Below, piece by piece: positions 52,021-60,380 of a DNA stretch of 64,000 nt (within the stretch, counting starts at the first letter, position 1; every line of letters starts with the position of its first letter). A program made the translations under genes and the position numbers. Below the pieces are notes generated by a model. The model saw only the letters and a list, made by a program, of their open reading frames with translations. It searched no databases and had not been told where the DNA came from. The DNA comes from an uncultured Desulfobacter sp. (lineage in GTDB: Bacteria > Desulfobacterota > Desulfobacteria > Desulfobacterales > Desulfobacteraceae), in contig NZ_OY761442.1 in the NCBI RefSeq assembly GCF_963664415.1, positions 372,001 to 436,000 of the forward strand. Direction: 5' to 3'.

Positions 52021-52059
52021 AAAGGAGCTGTCCCATATGCCCCATGAGGCAGCTCCTTT
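52021..52059. terminator. Bidirectional terminator between butanediol dehydrogenase gene and acoR
   Basis: AAAGGAGCTG (52021-52030) and CAGCTCCTTT (52050-52059) form a 10-bp stem between two convergent genes, with T-rich sequence on one side and A-rich on the other. Confidence 0.8.
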
Positions 52060-54117
52060 CTATTCGGTCAGCTGATATTTTTTAAGTTTTGAATAAAGGG
52101 TGTTGCGGCCGATGCCTAGTGCTTTTGCCATCTTGGAAATATTTCCTGAAAAATGGTGATGTGCTTTTTGGATGGTTTGCTTTTCCACGGAACTGAGCGT
52201 GAAATCGGTTTGGGTCTCCACAGGTTCTACCGGCTCGTAACCGGATACCTGCTGCCTGAGGTCAGAAGGCAGGCATTTGACGGACAAGTGATTTTCCGGC
52301 ATAAGCGCAATGGCCCCTTCTATGGCGTATTTGAGTTCCCGGATATTCCCGGGCCAGCCATAAGCCCTTAGGGCCGATAAAAAGCCCGGCTCCACGCTCC
52401 TGACTTCCCGGCCCATTTTTTTTGACAATTTTCGGATAAAGTATTGCGCAAGCAAAGGAATGTCATCAACCCTGTCGGACAGGGCCGGAAGTGCAATCCT
52501 TACGACATTAAGCCTGTAAAAAAGGTCCTGCCGGAATTGTTTTTCTTCAACCAGCTGTTTTAAATTTTTATTGGTGGCTGCAATGATGCGGACATCAATG
52601 GAGACAGGTTTTGTCCCGCCAAGCCGGGTCACCTGTCCCTCTTCAAGAACCCTTAAAAGATTTACCTGTAAAAAAAGCGGCATCTCCCCGATCTCGTCTA
52701 AAAACAGGGTGCCGTTTGACGCCTGTTCGAATTTACCTGGATTCCCGCCTTTTTTTGCACCGGTAAACGCACCTGTTGCATAACCGAAAAGTTCACTTTG
52801 AATCAGATCTCTGGCAATGGCTCCACAGTTTACCGCCACAAAAGGCCCCTTGGACCGGGAACTTAAATCATGCAGAGATTTTGCCAGAATTTCCTTGCCC
52901 GTACCGCTGTCCCCGGTAATCAAAACGGTGGTTGCCGTGTCGGCAACCCGCTTGGCTGTATCCAAAGCCCGGACAATGGCGTTACTTTGGCCAATGATGT
53001 TTTTAAATGGGTCTCGGCGTTCTTCAGGTTGCGCTTTGGGCAGGGTTATCCGGTGTACCCGCTGCAGTTCCTTGAGCACCACCAGAAAACCCATGAGTAC
53101 ATTGTTTGATGTGATCACAGGAAATAAACGGATATCCATGGGATTGGTAAGAGACCATTTAAGTGAAAGGCCTTTTTTCGCGTGCATCAGGGGGGCCGCA
53201 GCCATATTTTCGAGGGCGGATTCCATTTTGCACCAGGCATCCAAGGTGCTTCCCATCAATTCATGGATCTCTTTTCCAAGCAGGGATACGGCAACAGGAT
53301 TTGCAATCTGAATCCTGCCGGCAAGATCTATGAAAACAAGGCCGGTCATTACCGTATTAAATGCCGAAGATATGATCTGGGCAGACTGTCGGCGCAACTC
53401 CATACTTTGCCGCCTGATGAGTTGGCTCTCCAGAATCCGTGCGCCTTTAAACGCCAGGTTTAGCGCATCGGTGTGATTGGCTGCCATGGGACCAGAAATA
53501 TCAACACACCCAATGACACGGCTCTCCAGATTAAATATGGGTGCGGCGGAACAGGTCCAGGAATGATGGCTTTCACAGAAATGCTCTCTGCCTGATACCT
53601 GGAGGCTTTGACCCTCCGCCAGGGCTGTTCCTATGGCATTGGTGCCAACGCTGCCTTCCGACCAATTGGCTCCGGGACCAAAATTAAGATGATCCGCCCC
53701 CTGAAGTGCCTGGTAATCCCCGAACATAGATATCACATGCCCGCCGGCATCACATATGGTGACCAGCAACCCGCGATCCCGGACCATGTCATAGATAAAT
53801 TCAATGGTATCTGAAACAAGATCTTTTAAGCTGATCAACTCCGAAGACAGATCCTTTACAGGACGAAAGTCCTCGCATCGGCCTGACGTCGGGTCCACTC
53901 CCATGCTGCGGCATCTATGCCAGGAATTTAAAACGAGTTTATTTATACAGGCGATGTCTGCGGTACCGGTGTCAACAAAATTGCGCCAGGATTTAAAATC
54001 CACAGGAGAAAATTGTTTAAGGCTGGAGCGTCTTGGGGGCGCAGATTTTCCAATACCGTTAGAATGCCGGGTTTTAGCAATCCGATAACCGTTTTTTTGT
54101 CTGATCAGTTCATACAT
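52060..54117 (-). CDS. acoR: Sigma-54-dependent acetoin catabolism regulator AcoR
   Basis: This 685-residue activator has an N-terminal GAF-type sensor (GANWSEGSVGTNAIGTAL, FCESHHSWTCSAAPIF), a PAS region (about 240-330), an AAA+ domain with Walker A GDSGTGKE (about 400) and GAFTGA (about 447), and a C-terminal Fis HTH (NISKMAKALGIGRNTLYSKL). The GAF motif matches AcoR/DhaR-type regulators; AcoR is known to sense acetoin or acetaldehyde. It is divergent from acoC, with a sigma-54 promoter and a palindrome in the gap. It likely drives the sites TGTTC-N7-GAACA seen around this block. Confidence 0.92.
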   Translation of the reverse strand: MYELIRQKNGYRIAKTRHSNGIGKSAPPRRSSLKQFSPVDFKSWRNFVDTGTADIACINKLVLNSWHRCRSMGVDPTSGRCEDFRPVKDLSSELISLKDLVSDTIEFIYDMVRDRGLLVTICDAGGHVISMFGDYQALQGADHLNFGPGANWSEGSVGTNAIGTALAEGQSLQVSGREHFCESHHSWTCSAAPIFNLESRVIGCVDISGPMAANHTDALNLAFKGARILESQLIRRQSMELRRQSAQIISSAFNTVMTGLVFIDLAGRIQIANPVAVSLLGKEIHELMGSTLDAWCKMESALENMAAAPLMHAKKGLSLKWSLTNPMDIRLFPVITSNNVLMGFLVVLKELQRVHRITLPKAQPEERRDPFKNIIGQSNAIVRALDTAKRVADTATTVLITGDSGTGKEILAKSLHDLSSRSKGPFVAVNCGAIARDLIQSELFGYATGAFTGAKKGGNPGKFEQASNGTLFLDEIGEMPLFLQVNLLRVLEEGQVTRLGGTKPVSIDVRIIAATNKNLKQLVEEKQFRQDLFYRLNVVRIALPALSDRVDDIPLLAQYFIRKLSKKMGREVRSVEPGFLSALRAYGWPGNIRELKYAIEGAIALMPENHLSVKCLPSDLRQQVSGYEPVEPVETQTDFTLSSVEKQTIQKAHHHFSGNISKMAKALGIGRNTLYSKLKKYQLTE

Positions 54118-54197
54118 GGGTGGAACCTCTCAGTAATCCGTTTCAACGTTGGAATTATATTATAATAATTCAAGTTGTGATTCAAATTTTATTTTTT

Positions 54198-54214
54198 TGT
54201 TCAATTATAGAACA
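54198..54214. promoter_or_regulatory. TGTTC-N7-GAACA palindrome upstream of acoC
   Basis: TGTTC-AATTATA-GAACA, 52 bases before the -24 element of the aco operon and 80 bases from the acoR start. It could serve both operon activation and acoR autoregulation. Confidence 0.6.
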
Positions 54215-54264
54215 GTAAAAATATAATTTTTTCTATCATATTTAATTTAAAAGAAAAAATTGCT

Positions 54265-54280
54265 TGGCATCTGTCTTGCT
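54265..54280 (+). promoter_or_regulatory. Sigma-54 promoter of the aco operon
   Basis: TGGCAT-CTGTC-TTGCT: GG 54266-54267, GC 54278-54279, exact spacing. The predicted start is near 54291, about 83 bases before acoC. Confidence 0.88.
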
Positions 54281-54373
54281 AAATTCATTAATGAATGATG
54301 AATACGATTCAAAGCGGTGCAGGAATTTTCAATCGAAATCGGTATTTAAGATTTACGTTTTGAGGAGGCATAA

Positions 54374-55729
54374 ATGGCTGTTGAAATTTTGATGCCCAAG
54401 TGGGGGCTGACCATGAAAGAAGGAACGGTGTCCAAATGGTTAAAAGCCATAGGAGACACCGTAACCAAAGGCGAAAATTTGCTTGAGGTGGAAACAAGTA
54501 AAATTACCAATACGGTGGAATCACCTGGTGACGGGACGTTACACCAGATTGTGGTGCCTGAAGGAGAAACTGTGCCGGTCATGACAATCCTTGGGGTACT
54601 GGCCGAAGAAGGAGAGACACCGGAACCTAGGCAAGCGGTTGTAATAGCACAAGAAGGTGAGGAATCCAGTGGCCCGGCCCCGGTGGCTGAAAAGGAAAAG
54701 CCTAAAAAATCCGGATTTGTTCCGGCATCCCCCCTTGCCAGACGTCTGGCCAAAGACTGGGGCATTGATTTGGCTGATGTGCCTGCAACCGGACCAAAAG
54801 GACGGGTCGTCGAACAAGATGTTCGTGATTATAAGGATAAGCTTGACGCCACGCCTGCAGCACCGGTTAGGACGGCGGCCGCGGTATATGCCAGTGATTC
54901 CGCTTTTGAAGCAGCTAAAAGGGCAGGAATCGACATCAGCCTGGTTCCAGGAACAGGCGTGGGCGCAAAGATCACCAAAGCGGATGTTCTTAAAGCCGTT
55001 CATCCATCGGCGGCGCATTTGCAAACCGGCAGACTAATTCCCGGAACCGTTATCCCCATGGACGGCATGAGAAAGGTTATTGCCGATAACATGATGGCAA
55101 GTCTGCACAACGCAGCCCAGCTCACCGTGTTTGTGGAAGCGGATGTAACACCCATGGTTGAACTCCGGGACAAGCTGCGTAAAAAGCACGCTGACACGGA
55201 TCTTCCCAGGGTCTCCTATAACGACATTATCGCCTATGCCGTGTGCAGGGCGTTGAAGGATCACCCCATCATGAATTCCTGCCTGACGGACGCAGGAATT
55301 GAACTTGCCGGTAATGTTAATCTGGGGATTGCCGTGGCCCTGGAGGACGGTCTGGTGGTGCCCAATGTCAAAATGGCAGATGTTTTAGGGCTTATGGACA
55401 TTGCAGTCCGGATTCGGGAATTGGCCAAAAAAGCCAGAAACAATGAGTTGGGCATGGATGAGATCCAAGGCGGCACCTTCACCATTACAAATGTCTCCAT
55501 GATCGGTGTGGATGGATTTACCCCGATTCTTAATCCGCCGGAAACAGGGATTCTTGGCGTGGGCCGCACCAGGGAAAAACCTGGGGTACATAACGGGCAG
55601 ATCTGTATCCGGACCATGATGACCCTTAGCCTAACCTTTGACCACCGGGTTGTTGACGGGGCCCCAGCCATGTCGTTCCTACGGACATTGGCAGATTACC
55701 TTGAAGATCCGCTCACGCTTTTAGGGTAG
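54374..55729 (+). CDS. acoC: Acetoin dehydrogenase E2, dihydrolipoamide acetyltransferase
   Basis: This 451-residue E2 has one lipoyl domain (about 1-77) with the lipoylated Lys in EVETSKITN; two E3-binding-like segments (PLARRLAKDWGIDLADVPATG at about 118-138 and AAKRAGIDISLVPGTGVGA at about 177-200, both shown in parts); and a catalytic acyltransferase domain ending with FDHRVVDGAPAMSFL (His about 423). It transfers the acetyl group from acetoin cleavage to CoA. It leads the operon here, before the E1 genes, which is the reverse of many aco operons. GAGGAGG precedes ATG. Confidence 0.9.
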   Translation: MAVEILMPKWGLTMKEGTVSKWLKAIGDTVTKGENLLEVETSKITNTVESPGDGTLHQIVVPEGETVPVMTILGVLAEEGETPEPRQAVVIAQEGEESSGPAPVAEKEKPKKSGFVPASPLARRLAKDWGIDLADVPATGPKGRVVEQDVRDYKDKLDATPAAPVRTAAAVYASDSAFEAAKRAGIDISLVPGTGVGAKITKADVLKAVHPSAAHLQTGRLIPGTVIPMDGMRKVIADNMMASLHNAAQLTVFVEADVTPMVELRDKLRKKHADTDLPRVSYNDIIAYAVCRALKDHPIMNSCLTDAGIELAGNVNLGIAVALEDGLVVPNVKMADVLGLMDIAVRIRELAKKARNNELGMDEIQGGTFTITNVSMIGVDGFTPILNPPETGILGVGRTREKPGVHNGQICIRTMMTLSLTFDHRVVDGAPAMSFLRTLADYLEDPLTLLG

Positions 55730-55761
55730 CCTTGGTGCACGATTTAATGAAAGGACCCAAA

Positions 55762-56127
55762 ATGGCCGGAAAACGATTTGTTGTAGAATTAGGAACAGGG
55801 GTAGATCTGCATGGAAACGATGTAACCAAAGCCGCCTGCCGGGCGGTCAAAGACGCAGTTTCCCGAAGTTGTTTGTGCGGCATTATAGAAGTCTTAGATT
55901 TAGAGCAGTTCCAAGGTGTTCATGTGGATGTACTGGTGGCCTGCCCGGAACCTGACCTGGTGGATGAAAAAGCGGTAAAGGCACAGCTCCCGGTGGGTAC
56001 CAAATCTGTTACCACCACCTTGGGGGGGATGTGTGCCAAAGGGATATGCGTAGATACGTTTGCCAAAGGGTGCGACACTATTATCGTGGCCAATGCGGCA
56101 GTAACCGTATGGGTGGACGTTAATTAA
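55762..56127 (+). CDS. Lin0512 family protein
   Basis: This 121-residue protein matches the Lin0512 pattern: KRFVVELGTGVDLHG, DVTKAACRAVKDAVSRSCLCG (in parts), and a final GCDTIIVANAAVTVWVD. AAGGA lies seven bases before ATG 55762; an upstream TTG at 55732 has no site. Function unknown. It is inserted between the E2 and E1 genes of the acetoin dehydrogenase, so it is probably co-expressed and may support that complex. Confidence 0.78.
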   Translation: MAGKRFVVELGTGVDLHGNDVTKAACRAVKDAVSRSCLCGIIEVLDLEQFQGVHVDVLVACPEPDLVDEKAVKAQLPVGTKSVTTTLGGMCAKGICVDTFAKGCDTIIVANAAVTVWVDVN

Positions 56128-56196
56128 ATAAAACACAAGCCGTCCTTAATTTTTTTTAAATTAATTTAGGGCGAAAAAAGCCAAGGAGGTATCAAA

Positions 56197-57156
56197 ATGA
56201 GTTTGTCCAATGAGCAAATGGTTGAGATGCTTCATACCATGATTAAAATTCGGAATTTTGAAGACAGGGTCCAGAAATTTTTTGCCGATGGAAAGATTCC
56301 AGGATTCGTGCATCTTTATCTTGGGGAGGAAGCCATTGCTGCAGGGGCATGTGCCTGTCTGCGTGATACGGATTACATCACCAGTACCCACAGGGGGCAT
56401 GGTCATGTGATTGCCAAAGGTGGCGACCTAAACCTGATGATGGCGGAAATTTTCGGCAGAACCACCGGATATTGTAAGGGAAAAGGTGGTTCCATGCACA
56501 TTGCGGATGTAGACTTGGGTATTCTGGGCGCAAACGGTATTGTGGGTGGCGGCGGTCCCATAGCGAACGGTGCAGCGTTGGCCATCAAATACCGTGGGCA
56601 GGACAATGTGGCAGTCTGCTTTTTCGGTGACGGGGCGTCCAACCAGGGAACCACCCAGGAAGCCTTGAACCTTGCCAGCGCCTGGAAACTTCCTGTGGTT
56701 TTTGTGAATGAAAACAATGGGTACGGTATTTCATGCCCGACCAGCAAATCCATGGCCGTCACAGATATTGCCGACAGGGCTTCTGCCTATGACATGCCCG
56801 GTGTGGTGGTGGATGGAAATGATGTCTTGGCCGTGTATGAAGCTGTTTTTGAAGCTGTAAAGCGTGCCCGTAATGGCCAGGGGCCATCTTTGATAGAGTG
56901 CAAGACATATCGGTGGCGGGGGCACTTTGAGGGTGATGCCTGCGTATACCGCAGTGAAGCAGAGCTTGAAGCCTGGAAGGAAAAGGACCCGGTTGCCCTG
57001 TATGAGAAAAAACTTGTTGAAGAAGAAATTGTGACAACCCAAGCGCTTGAGGAGCTGAATAAGAAAGTGCAGGACGACCTTGATGCAGCCGTATCATTTG
57101 CGCTGGAAAGTCCTTTGCCGGATGTGTCTGATCTCACCCAAGATGTCTATGCCTGA
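56197..57156 (+). CDS. acoA: Acetoin dehydrogenase E1 alpha subunit
   Basis: This 319-residue protein has the thiamine pyrophosphate/Mg motif GDGASNQG followed by NLASAWKLPVVFVNENN, and the GYGISCPTSKSMAVTDIADRA and YRWRGHFEGD boxes that separate acetoin E1 alpha from pyruvate E1 alpha. With AcoB it performs thiamine-dependent cleavage of acetoin. GGAGG precedes ATG. It lies between the Lin0512 gene and acoB. Confidence 0.92.
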   Translation: MSLSNEQMVEMLHTMIKIRNFEDRVQKFFADGKIPGFVHLYLGEEAIAAGACACLRDTDYITSTHRGHGHVIAKGGDLNLMMAEIFGRTTGYCKGKGGSMHIADVDLGILGANGIVGGGGPIANGAALAIKYRGQDNVAVCFFGDGASNQGTTQEALNLASAWKLPVVFVNENNGYGISCPTSKSMAVTDIADRASAYDMPGVVVDGNDVLAVYEAVFEAVKRARNGQGPSLIECKTYRWRGHFEGDACVYRSEAELEAWKEKDPVALYEKKLVEEEIVTTQALEELNKKVQDDLDAAVSFALESPLPDVSDLTQDVYA

Positions 57157-57215
57157 GTGATTTCCGGCCTTGTTTAGATGCATTAGCCAAATGTTAAAAT
57201 GATAAAGGAGGAATC

Positions 57216-58190
57216 ATGGCAACCAAAACTTATTTACAAGCCATAAATGAAGCGCTCAGACAAGAAATGGAACGGGATTCCAATGTATTGATTTTCGGTG
57301 AGGATGTCGGACAGTTCGGCGGTTGTTTCGGTGTTACCCAGGGCCTTTTTGACCGGTTCGGTGAAGACCGGGTCAGAGATACGCCCATCACCGAGAGTGC
57401 CATTGTCGGCGCAGCCACAGGTGCAGCCGCAGCCGGCCTTCGTCCGGTTGCAGAACTGATGTTTGTGGATTTTATCGGTGTGGCCCTGGATCAGCTTTTT
57501 AACCAGGCTGCTAAAATGCGGTATATGTTTGGGGGGAAAGCCAAGATACCCATGGTGCTCAGAATGCCCCAGGGGGCGGGTGTCGGTGCTGCGGCCCAGC
57601 ATTCCCAGTCTTTAGAAGCCTGGTTCATGCATGTGCCGGGTTTGAAGGTGGTCATTCCGGCAACCCCCTATGATGCAAAAGGGCTTTTGATTTCCGCCAT
57701 CAGGGATGACAATCCCGTCATATTTCTGGAACATAAAATGCTCTACGGCACCGAAGGTGAAGTTCCCGAAGAGGAATACACCATTGATTTCGGCAAAGCC
57801 AAGGTTGTGAAAGAGGGTGAAGACCTGACCATTGTGGCAACCTCCCAGATGGTTTTAACGGCACTTGAGGCGGCTGAACAACTTGCAAAAGAGGGCATCA
57901 ATGCAGAAATCGTGGATCCAAGAACCCTCTCTCCGCTGGATATGGATACTATTCTTAATTCAGTGTGCAAAACCCACGCGCTTTTAATTGCCCATGAAGC
58001 GGTTAAAACCGCAGGACCAGGGGCTGAAATTGCCGCCCGGGTTGCAGAAGAAGCCTTTGATCAGCTGGATGCACCTATTGTCCGGGTCGGTGCACCTTTT
58101 ACACCGGTACCGTTCTCTCCACCCCTGGAACAGGCTTTTATTCCAGGGGTGGAGCAGATTGTCAAAACGGCAAAAACAATGAGGGAGTGA
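57216..58190 (+). CDS. acoB: Acetoin dehydrogenase E1 beta subunit
   Basis: This 324-residue transketolase-like beta subunit has FGEDVGQFGGCFGVTQGL, DTPITESAIVGAATGAAAAGLRPVAEL (in parts), and RMPQGAGVGAAAQHSQSLEAWF. The C-domain has IVDPRTLSPLD. It pairs with AcoA. GGAGG precedes ATG. The GAGVGAAAQHSQS segment is typical of acetoin, pyruvate and branched-chain E1 beta chains. Confidence 0.93.
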   Translation: MATKTYLQAINEALRQEMERDSNVLIFGEDVGQFGGCFGVTQGLFDRFGEDRVRDTPITESAIVGAATGAAAAGLRPVAELMFVDFIGVALDQLFNQAAKMRYMFGGKAKIPMVLRMPQGAGVGAAAQHSQSLEAWFMHVPGLKVVIPATPYDAKGLLISAIRDDNPVIFLEHKMLYGTEGEVPEEEYTIDFGKAKVVKEGEDLTIVATSQMVLTALEAAEQLAKEGINAEIVDPRTLSPLDMDTILNSVCKTHALLIAHEAVKTAGPGAEIAARVAEEAFDQLDAPIVRVGAPFTPVPFSPPLEQAFIPGVEQIVKTAKTMRE

Positions 58191-58196
58191 TGGATT

Positions 58197-59192
58197 GTGC
58201 CTTGCGTCGGTATCATTGCAAATCCCGTTTCAGGAAAAGATATTCGTCGGCTTGTGGCCCACGGCAGCGTGTTTGATAACCAGGAAAAGGTTCGAATTGT
58301 CCGGCGGCTGCTGACAGGTCTTGAAGCTGCCGGAGTCACCCGTGTCTGGTACATGCCCGATGAATATGCCATAGTCCCAAGAGCTGTACAGGGCGTAACC
58401 ACTGCCCTGGATCTGGCCGAAATGCCCATCATGGCCAAAGGCAATCAATGCGACTCCATTGCTGCAGGCCAGTGGGTCGGCCAACATGAGGTGGATGCCG
58501 TTATCGTCTTGGGCGGTGACGGCACCTGCCGAGCCGTTGCCAAAAAAAATAACGGCAAAACACCAATGCTGCCCATATCCACGGGAACTAACAACGTGTT
58601 TTCATATATGATTGAGGCAACCATCGGCGGTATTGCTGCAGGGCTCATCGCCACTGAAAAGGTTCCAATATCTGCAGGGGTATACCGTTCTTGTCAACTT
58701 GATGTTTTGCTGGACGACGCTTTGGTGGATATGGCCCTGGTAGATGTAGCCGTCTATAATGATCGATTTATTGCATCCCGGGCGGTCTGGGATATGGAAA
58801 AGGTGACCCAGCTTTTTTTGACCCGGTGCCGGCCCGATTCCATTGGCTTGTCTGCTGTCGGTGGCCAATTGGCTGATGTCACGCCCCAGGAACACCGGGG
58901 CTTATATCTGCAGCTAAAAGACAGTGCCGAACAAAAGGTTATTGCGGCAATTGCGCCGGGGCTTCTTCAAAACGTCGGGGTGAGCCATTGGCATTTTATG
59001 GAAGTGGGCGAATCGGTGAACGTGGAGACCGAACGGTGCGTGCTGGCGCTTGACGGTGAACGGGAAGTTTCGATAAAGCCTGATCAATCTGCTATGATTC
59101 GGTTGTCATCCGATGGACCGCTGGTTATTGATATTCGAAAAACCATGTCCTATGCGCAGAAAAATCAAATCATGGTAACCACTGGCGGTTAG
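58197..59192 (+). CDS. acoX: AcoX-like NAD kinase-fold protein
   Basis: This 331-residue protein has the start CVGIIANPVSGKDIRRLVAHG and the kinase-like VIVLGGDGTCRAVAKKN and STGTNNVF motifs. The family is repeatedly found in acetoin operons as AcoX; its exact catalytic role is not established. GTG 58197 starts six bases after the acoB stop with GAGGGA further upstream. Confidence 0.85.
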   Translation: MPCVGIIANPVSGKDIRRLVAHGSVFDNQEKVRIVRRLLTGLEAAGVTRVWYMPDEYAIVPRAVQGVTTALDLAEMPIMAKGNQCDSIAAGQWVGQHEVDAVIVLGGDGTCRAVAKKNNGKTPMLPISTGTNNVFSYMIEATIGGIAAGLIATEKVPISAGVYRSCQLDVLLDDALVDMALVDVAVYNDRFIASRAVWDMEKVTQLFLTRCRPDSIGLSAVGGQLADVTPQEHRGLYLQLKDSAEQKVIAAIAPGLLQNVGVSHWHFMEVGESVNVETERCVLALDGEREVSIKPDQSAMIRLSSDGPLVIDIRKTMSYAQKNQIMVTTGG

Positions 59193-59227
59193 ATCAGGTC
59201 CAAAAACACTATATTAAGGAGAGAATG

Positions 59228-59539
59228 ATGTCAGATGTTTTAAAAGCCGCATTTATTTTTGTGGCGCCTGAGGCAGATCCCAAAACCCATCGGCAGTGGG
59301 TTGAAACACCAAAGGTAAAATTGCTGGCCGTGGCTGTAAAAAATTATGATCAAGCGGCGGAAACCGCAAAGCAGCTTCTGGCAGAAGGCATTGGTGCCAT
59401 TGAATTATGCGGCGGCTTCGGTAACAAGGGCACGGCCATAATCACTGAGGCGGTGGAAGGAAAAATTCCCGTGGGTGTTGTCCGTTTCGACATTCACCCA
59501 GGACTTGGCAATGCTTCAGGAGATGGATTGTTTATTTAA
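59228..59539 (+). CDS. DUF6506-like small protein
   Basis: This 103-residue protein has LKAAFIFVAPEADPKTH, AIELCGGFGNKGTAIITEA and GVVRFDIHPGLGN (shown separately), the pattern of small alpha/beta proteins of DUF6506. AAGGAG is followed by two adjacent ATG codons (59225, 59228); the second has better spacing. It is the last gene of the aco operon. Function unknown; a ligand-binding role is possible. Confidence 0.65.
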   Translation: MSDVLKAAFIFVAPEADPKTHRQWVETPKVKLLAVAVKNYDQAAETAKQLLAEGIGAIELCGGFGNKGTAIITEAVEGKIPVGVVRFDIHPGLGNASGDGLFI

Positions 59540-59547
59540 ATTTTTTG

Positions 59548-59592
59548 TTTGGACGAGAACTTACCGTGCTTCCGGGCAAGTTTTCGTCCAAA
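59548..59592. terminator. Terminator of the aco operon (bidirectional)
   Basis: TTTGGACGAGAACTT (59548-59562) and AAGTTTTCGTCCAAA (59578-59592) pair over 15 bases with one mismatch. It separates the aco operon from the convergent gene at 59625. Confidence 0.85.
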
Positions 59593-59624
59593 ATTATTTG
59601 ATTTAAAAGTGTTTATTAATCAAT

Positions 59625-59954
59625 TTAATCGAATAAATCTTCCAGTGCTTCAAACACATAGGACATATACATAAGCTTTGGGGAACCGCCCATGGCCACT
59701 GCCAACATCGCGGCCTGGAGGATGTCTTCCCTGGCCGCGCCTAAGGCGGCGGCATTTTCAATATGCAATGTAATGCACATATCGCATTGGGACGCAACCG
59801 CACAGCTTACAAGTATCAGTTCCTGGGTTACGGGAGGCAAATTCCCGATTTTACCCAACGAGCCTGTGAATTGCAGGTATTTTCCGTATTCTTCCGGTGC
59901 GTATTGCTGTAAATAGGTCATGGCCTGGGCTGCTTTTTCCGGTGCACTGCTCAT
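59625..59954 (-). CDS. Carboxymuconolactone decarboxylase/AhpD-like protein
   Basis: This 109-residue protein has the family core with the CxxC motif: VSCAVASQCDMCITLHIENA in parts, then GAAREDILQAAMLAVAMGGSP. AhpD-type proteins use the two Cys residues in thiol-disulfide chemistry, sometimes with lipoyl partners. AAAGGAG precedes its ATG. A candidate sigma-54 promoter and two AcoR-type palindromes lie upstream, which would place it in the acetoin regulon. Confidence 0.85.
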   Translation of the reverse strand: MSSAPEKAAQAMTYLQQYAPEEYGKYLQFTGSLGKIGNLPPVTQELILVSCAVASQCDMCITLHIENAAALGAAREDILQAAMLAVAMGGSPKLMYMSYVFEALEDLFD

Positions 59955-60038
59955 TTGATTCTCCTTTATTATGAAAGTTACAATTTATCAGATGCGCATT
60001 GAATTCCAATTTGGAGCCTTAATTCTTGACAGTTAATA

Positions 60039-60056
60039 GTGCAAATCCTATACCGA
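60039..60056 (-). promoter_or_regulatory. Candidate sigma-54 promoter for the AhpD-like gene
   Basis: On the minus strand CGGTAT-AGGAT-TTGCA gives GG at 60054-60053 and GC at 60042-60041 with exact -24/-12 spacing. Two bases of the -24 element differ from TGGCA. Start near 60030, about 75 bases before the gene. Confidence 0.5.
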
Positions 60057-60125
60057 AAGTTAATAAAAAAATATTATAAAATTAGATAGTTATCTTAATT
60101 AGAATTGTGTAACCCATTCAAAATG

Positions 60126-60172
60126 TGTTCAAAAATGGAACATAAAAAAAATAGGTGTTGAAATTTGGAACA
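60126..60172. promoter_or_regulatory. Two TGTTC-N7-GAACA-type sites, 30 bp apart
   Basis: TGTTC-AAAAATG-GAACA (60126-60142) and TGTTG-AAATTTG-GAACA (60156-60172) are 30 bp apart, about three helical turns. They are 70-120 bases upstream of the candidate minus-strand sigma-54 promoter. The same palindrome lies near the acoC and butanediol dehydrogenase promoters. Confidence 0.6.
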
Positions 60173-60207
60173 ACGTCAGGCTTAAAGTACAAAACATAAA
60201 TAAAATA

Positions 60208-60348
60208 GTGTCTGACCGAAAACCTGGAAATTTTGTCTAGTACAAGGCGGGCGTAAATTTTAACCGGAGGAATACAAGGCGTATTTCGAGGATTAAAATT
60301 TGCGACCAACGAAGTAATCGGCAAAATTTACGGTTTTCGGTCGGGCAC
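60208..60348. mobile_element. MITE-like palindromic element with target-site duplication
   Basis: A 141-bp element with imperfect terminal inverted repeats of about 27 bp (GTGTCTGACCGAAAACC... against GGTTTTCGGTCGGGCAC). A second, internal inverted repeat (GTAAATTTTAACC and GGATTAAAATTTGCG) nests inside. AAAATA flanks it on both sides (60202-60207 and 60349-60354), which looks like a target duplication. No ORF inside. It separates the palindromes above from lplA. Confidence 0.75.
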
Positions 60349-60380
60349 AAAATAACTGACCAGTATTACAGGACCCTTCC

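Noticed and set aside
60208..60348. Promoter of lplA within the palindromic element
   Set aside because: No convincing -35/-10 or -24/-12 pair with correct spacing; one GG...GC pair upstream is off by one base.
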